The translations under genes were made by a program, and so were the position numbers. This document shows, in pieces, positions 60,143 through 64,000 of a stretch of DNA of 64,000 nucleotides; position 1 is the first letter of the stretch, and every line of letters starts with the position of its first letter. The DNA comes from Anthopleura xanthogrammica (taxonomy: Eukaryota; Cnidaria; Anthozoa; Actiniaria; Actiniidae). The stretch covers positions 10,681,914 to 10,745,913 of the forward strand of contig OZ025216.1 in the NCBI GenBank assembly GCA_964019055.1, written 5' to 3'. The notes under the pieces were generated by a model, which was given only the letters and a program-made list of their open reading frames with translations, searched no databases and had not been told where the DNA came from.

Positions 60143-60358
60143 ATAGTTACTACCTAATAGTTTTTATTTAGTGACTATTAGTCACTATCACTCAACTGGA
60201 ACAGCTTCAGTAACAATAAAGTATGCATCCATTAAATAAAGTATTATCTTTCTATTGTCTTGAGTATTTGATTTCCCTTGTATATTGTTACTGAAGCTGT
60301 TCCAGTTGAGTGATAGTGACTAATAGTCACTAAATAAAAACTATTAGGTAGTAACTAT
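60143..60358. mobile_element. MITE with perfectly identical 76-bp inverted arms
   Basis: Arms 60143-60218 and 60283-60358 are exact inverse complements by eye (outer end atagttactacctaatag), around a 64-bp AT-rich loop. No coding capacity. Perfect arms indicate recent insertion, gene conversion, or both. Confidence 0.95.
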
Positions 60359-60396
60359 TTAGATTTTATTTCATGGACATAGTGTAAGCACTCTAT
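60352..60396. repeat. Inverted repeat pair, right member (partner at 57574-57616)
   Basis: Inverse complement of the PAN-EGF polyadenylation-signal region; see the left member. It abuts and slightly overlaps the right arm of the 60143-60358 MITE. Confidence 0.7.
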
Positions 60397-60836
60397 CAAG
60401 CCCTTAAATAATGGAACAATCTAAGTGACGTTGTTAAACAATTATCAAAGATTTCTCAATTTAAGTCTATTTTTTTCTGAATGAGCTCTTTAAAGTATGC
60501 TATTTGAATTTTTACTTTTTTTGCATAATTGTATTTTTTTCTCATTTTGTTTTGATAATTTACCTTCAACTTTTTCTTAACTCCATTTTGATGCATAAAA
60601 ATTAGTTTTACGGGACCTTCTTGAAAATCACTAAAGTGAAGGAGCATCCTGTTACAATATCATTGTAAATAAATAGAATCTTGTTGGGCTGAAGTTCTGA
60701 ACAGAGACACTCGTGACCCTGATAATCAATATATATAGTGCACGTGCATATTTTTGTTGACATGTGACTTTTAACGCTGCCTCTCTGTGTCTCCCTTCTC
60801 TAGATTTCTCTAGACAAAAACGAATGGATAAAACCA

Positions 60837-61512
60837 AGAGAGCATAAATAAGAGAGGGAAACTTCTTAAGCGGCGTTTACACTAGCAACTTTGTCGCGCG
60901 ACTTGAGCGGCGATTTTATGGCGATTTCACGGCGATGATCGCAGCTACGTCGCCGCCAATTCAAACATGATCGAAATTTAGTGCAACTCGCTGCGATTTG
61001 GGTCGCGATAAAATCGCCATTGAAATCGCCGCTCAAGTTGCGCGATAAATTTGCTAGTGTAAACGGGCCTTTAATACCACGCGCGCCATGTGAATTCTCG
61101 GTTTGGCTATTTTTAGCATCCAAAGTCGTTTGGTTTTTAATTTTTTGGTGGCGTGGACTTGTGCGCGCGGTTAAAAAAAACATTTTTTTCGTCGATTTTT
61201 CTCCCTTTTTTCGACAAAATCTATTGGATAAAGCCAAAAGATCAGGATTGGCTATGTTCTGTTCTCTAATAAAACACGACTGAGGCTGTCGAACAGTCAA
61301 AAAGACGCGAAATTTATGTTTTTCAAAAAAAATCTTTACATGCTTTCGCTACTTCCAGGTTTGGATGAAGCACACAATTTTTGACGCACAGGAGTAGGGT
61401 ATGGCGAAAATTGTTTGTACGCGGATGCTAAAAATAGCCCAACCGGGAATTCGCATGGCGCGCGCGGTATTAAAAAGTTTCCCTCTCTTATTTATGCTCT
61501 CTTGATAAAACT
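60837..61512. mobile_element. Foldback element split by a younger nested insertion
   Basis: The right arm (61427-61512: gatgctaaaaatagccc through gtttccctctcttatttatg) pairs with a left arm found in two pieces, 60837-60869 and 61071-61122. The break in the left arm is exactly the nested element at 60870-61070. Confidence 0.85.
60870..61070. mobile_element. TTAA-flanked foldback MITE nested in another element
   Basis: Ends gcggcgtttacactagcaa and ttgctagtgtaaacgggcct are inverted repeats; inner arms gcgacttgagcggcgatttt and gaaatcgccgctcaagttgc pair too. TTAA flanks both sides (60866-60869 and 61071-61074), the target preference of piggyBac-type elements. Confidence 0.87.
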
Positions 61513-61514
61513 CA

Positions 61515-61861
61515 ACCAAGCTCCCGTGTATGTTGGTGCAAAAAACAACTCCTTTGGTACATTGGAGATTCCCTTTGATTGCAAGAATAAGCAGTTGAAA
61601 CTTGTCCATGTTTCTGGTGATCTGACTTGACGTAATGAGCCAAATAAAGCAGGAAACTGGGAAGATAACAAACCAATACTCCCTTCCCCACGATATGTTT
61701 TAGTTTTACGGACGATCCTTTAAAGCAAACCACAAGTCAAAAGGTGACCAAATCAGGATCTGGTTTGGCGGTGATCTACTCGACTACGATGAGAATGACA
61801 ACTATATGGTACAACCTGTGCCGATGTGTACGTTCGAGATTTCTGACTTTGAAAAAATATG
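61515..61861 (+). pseudogene. Broken fragment of a cnidarian-type extracellular domain protein
   Basis: Plus-strand translation gives three conserved-looking phrases in order: APVYVGAKNNSFGTLEIPF and LKLVHVSGDLT, then an in-frame TGA; GNWEDNKPILPSPRYV in the same frame; then, after a +1 shift near 61720, GDQIRIWFGGDLLDYDENDN to a stop at 61861. From memory of the family, the pattern (F-G-T-L-x-I-P, then I/L-R-I/L-W-x-G-E-D-L) is typical of the domain following PAN and EGF modules in cnidarian secreted proteins. One nonsense codon plus one frameshift indicate a dead copy, unless unusual splicing removes both. It may be the detached C-terminus of the PAN-EGF gene at 55-57 kb. Confidence 0.6.
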
Positions 61862-63646
61862 ACGAGAAAAGACATTAAAAAAGGTTTTTTTTTTGCACAA
61901 CCATTCACTAACATTTGCTCGTGGCTTAGAACCTTCGGTTAGAGAACTACTGAAAGAAAGATATTAATTTAATAAGCATTCTTCACTTCCAGTCTAGATC
62001 TGTGCATGCCTTCTTATAGAAATAAGTCAGAAGTCTCATTTTCCGACTTAATTTGAGTTTCCGCGTTGCATGCATTGTTGGGAATAAATATAATTGTAGA
62101 AACGAAAAATACAAACAAAAACAAAACAAAAAAAGAAAGAAAATCGTTAAACATGTAAAGTAAATTATGGAGATGTTACCGTTGCTCAAATCAAATCAAA
62201 TCAAATCAAATCAAATTTATTGCTCGTTGCTATGTCCCACAAGCTCTACAAATTAGCTAGAATATCTCAGAATTTTAAACTCTGATCGCGGAAAATTGAT
62301 TATAAATTGTTTCAATTGTTTACTGTGAAAATAAAAGAAAATTTCCTCGTAATCCTTGAAGTACTCTTTAAAACAGATACTGTGTAGTTGTTTCTGGGGG
62401 AGCTTTAGAACCCCCCCCCCCCCCCCCCCTCCAATTTTCTTCCTTTTAATTCAACTGAGACTAGAACTGGTGCAACGATCAGATGGTTGGCTATTGTCTG
62501 AGTCGGGACCATGAATTCCCCGGCTTTCACCCTATTCTTTTTTAATCGTTCAGGAAAAGGACATTCTTAAAATATTTTTTTAAATTCAACAGGAAAACAC
62601 ACTAGCGATCCCCTACCGGCTTTGTAAAACAGTCGATTGTTCTAACTACCTTCGCTTCATGCTTTCCAAAAATTACACATGTAGAAACGGATGACAACCG
62701 GATTTAACGACATTTCACATTTCTCGCTCCTTGCAGACGGAAACGGCCAGCCAGTGCCTCCCACAGGCTAAACATTCCCGTACAACATATGTTTATCTAT
62801 TTGCTTTTTGGATGGATTTTACTCATGTGTTTGATCAATTTATTTTATGAGATCAATGAGATGATTTATCTGTTTTCTAGTTTTGGAATGATCATTTCGA
62901 GTGAGCTAGAATATCTTACTACCACACGTACTTTTCATGAAGTCACGCAGATAAATGCCGGGAATATTTCACAGTCTTTCGCTAGCTGACGACTCAAACA
63001 CAGAATGACCTGAAAAATATTTTCAGGATAAGCAAAGAATAAAAAGAGAGGAAATAGAGAGGGATGAAAAAAAACTTAAAGAATCATGCAGTCTATCACG
63101 CTTAATTTTTACCTTATGCAAATAATAATAAAAAAAAATCCTTTTAAAGCACCGACTTAGACATTTTGGTATTGTTTCCATAGAAACGCGAAAATGACTT
63201 CGGGAAGAGTAACTTTTGATATTGCGTGTACAAGACGTTTGTCATGTGTGTTCTAGACTCTATTATGAGAATTAAAAGAAGAGGAATGGCTTATCATTTA
63301 GATTTTTTTAAAAGGCAGGTACGTGGTAGGAATGTCGACACGACGTGACTTATATATAAAGTCATTCCAACATCAGGTCACGTTCAACACTCAGGTACAT
63401 AAGTCCCTTGTCCATTGCTTTCACTTCAAAAGATAAAACGCTCGCTTTGTACGCGCTACAAGAATTTGATTTTCAAAGTTTATAATTGTGTATTTTTACG
63501 ACTGTTTCCAAATATTTTTGTGTACAGCACCTTCGGAAAGGAATCGGAAAAATTCGGCGTTGTTCGGTGACGTGTCGGCAGCAAGGTACGTCATGTAAGA
63601 GTTCTCGTGAAACGTCGTACAACTTCGCATAAAATTTTAATCTCAC
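61862..63646. other. No gene established; AT-rich with short homopolymers
   Basis: Contains a (TCAAA)n-like run at 62186-62216, a C19 run near 62410, and a plus-strand acceptor-like tccttgcag followed by an 11-codon open tail to a stop at about 62770 that could be a terminal exon of an unidentified gene. No domains recognised. Confidence 0.45.
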
Positions 63647-63861
63647 CGCTGGCTTGACGTTGTCGTTTACCACCATCTTGGCTTTGAAATCTCCATCCTT
63701 ACCATCTACAAGAATCCTTGGACAAACAGTCCATTTTATAAGCAAAAGAAATATATCGAACTTTAGTTTATACCTAGCTTGAGGTCTTTGTGAGGAAATA
63801 TTTCAAATACGGGCATCGTTTGGTTGTAGAACATTACTGGATTTGCCGCCCTTTCCGCCAT
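63647..63861 (-). CDS. Probable first two exons of an unidentified minus-strand gene, partial
   Basis: ATG at 63861 in a good context (gcaATGGC) opens MAERAANPVMFYNQTMPV and FEIFPHKDLKL, ending at a donor (CTAG then GTATAA) at 63774. The next exon 63647-63705 (acceptor attcttgtag; DGKDGDFKAKMVVNDNVKPA; donor GCG then GTGAGA) joins in phase 1 and exits in phase 0. Later exons were not found within the window's minus strand. No signal peptide. Family not recognised; the splice fit and Kozak context are the only support. Confidence 0.45.
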
Positions 63862-64000
63862 TGCTGGCGAGTCGCACAAAACTACTACGTTGCAGGCACA
63901 TTAAGATTTAGGCTTTTCTTACTTATTTCCTTCATGACTGCCTATCCAGAATGTCCGACCGTTTGGCTGCTAAAATAAAGGAAAATGCAGGGAAGCCGAA

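Noticed and set aside
60866..61300. 144-aa minus-strand frame with Ser/Arg-rich sequence
   Set aside because: It spans the nested foldback elements and their junction, so it cannot be an ancestral gene.

Overview
This is a eukaryotic, intron-rich, AT-rich genomic window. It is most likely from a cnidarian, and an anthozoan such as a coral or sea anemone is my best guess. Three things point that way: several secreted proteins built from ShKT and CAP domains beside long low-complexity stretches, a small secreted PAN/Apple plus EGF-like gene with a related broken fragment nearby, and a very high density of short foldback (MITE-like) elements and microsatellites. Nothing looks bacterial, and I see no CRISPR array, operon or recognisable tRNA/rRNA. 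All gene models were assembled by eye from open frames, GT/AG splice sites and phase matching.

Layout. 1.4-3.3 kb (+): the 3' exons of a beta-propeller (WD40-like) protein that starts outside the window. 5.3-7.8 kb (-): a complete four-exon WDR83/MORG1 orthologue, followed by a partial tandem copy of its last exon. 8.6-42 kb: a block of five secreted-protein genes. These are (a) a 1217-aa protein with five Arg/His/Lys/Asn-rich basic blocks separated by acidic spacers (-); (b) a 681-aa ShKT - Thr/Pro mucin - ShKT protein whose last two exons encode two copies of an unrecognised ~125-aa unit (+); (c) a 197-aa single CAP protein (+); (d) a giant protein of at least 2764 aa, CAP - ~2000-aa repetitive linker - ShKT - ShKT - Gln/Asn/Ala-rich linker - CAP (-); (e) a 966-aa ShKT protein with a long Lys/Glu-rich tail (+). 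In all five a short signal-peptide exon ends in phase 1 and joins a phase-1 exon, and most internal ShKT junctions are also 1-1. This is a textbook exon-shuffling arrangement.

42.6-52.8 kb (+): a complete 13-exon procollagen galactosyltransferase (COLGALT/GT25) gene encoding 585 aa and ending in the ER-retention-like tetrapeptide KEEL. Its introns are crowded with foldback elements, tandem repeats and two decoy copies of the start of exon 12. 53.6-54.86 kb: an uninterrupted (TCAG)n microsatellite of about 1.26 kb. 55.1-57.3 kb (+): a small secreted PAN/Apple-EGF-like gene. 57.6-61.5 kb: a repeat-rich region with a 31-bp satellite, a MITE with perfect 76-bp arms and a nested foldback pair. 61.5-61.9 kb: a broken fragment of what looks like a cnidarian extracellular protein. 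63.6-63.9 kb (-): probable first exons of a gene running back into the window.

How the genes may relate (inference): the five-gene block looks like a local family of extracellular matrix, mucus or capsule proteins that share signal-peptide exons and small Cys-rich modules but have unrelated, fast-evolving linkers. The giant protein's linker is dense in Ser-x-Glu, the motif used by secreted Fam20-type kinases. COLGALT modifies collagens and is a conserved neighbour; no functional link to the cluster is shown. WDR83 is a housekeeping scaffold.
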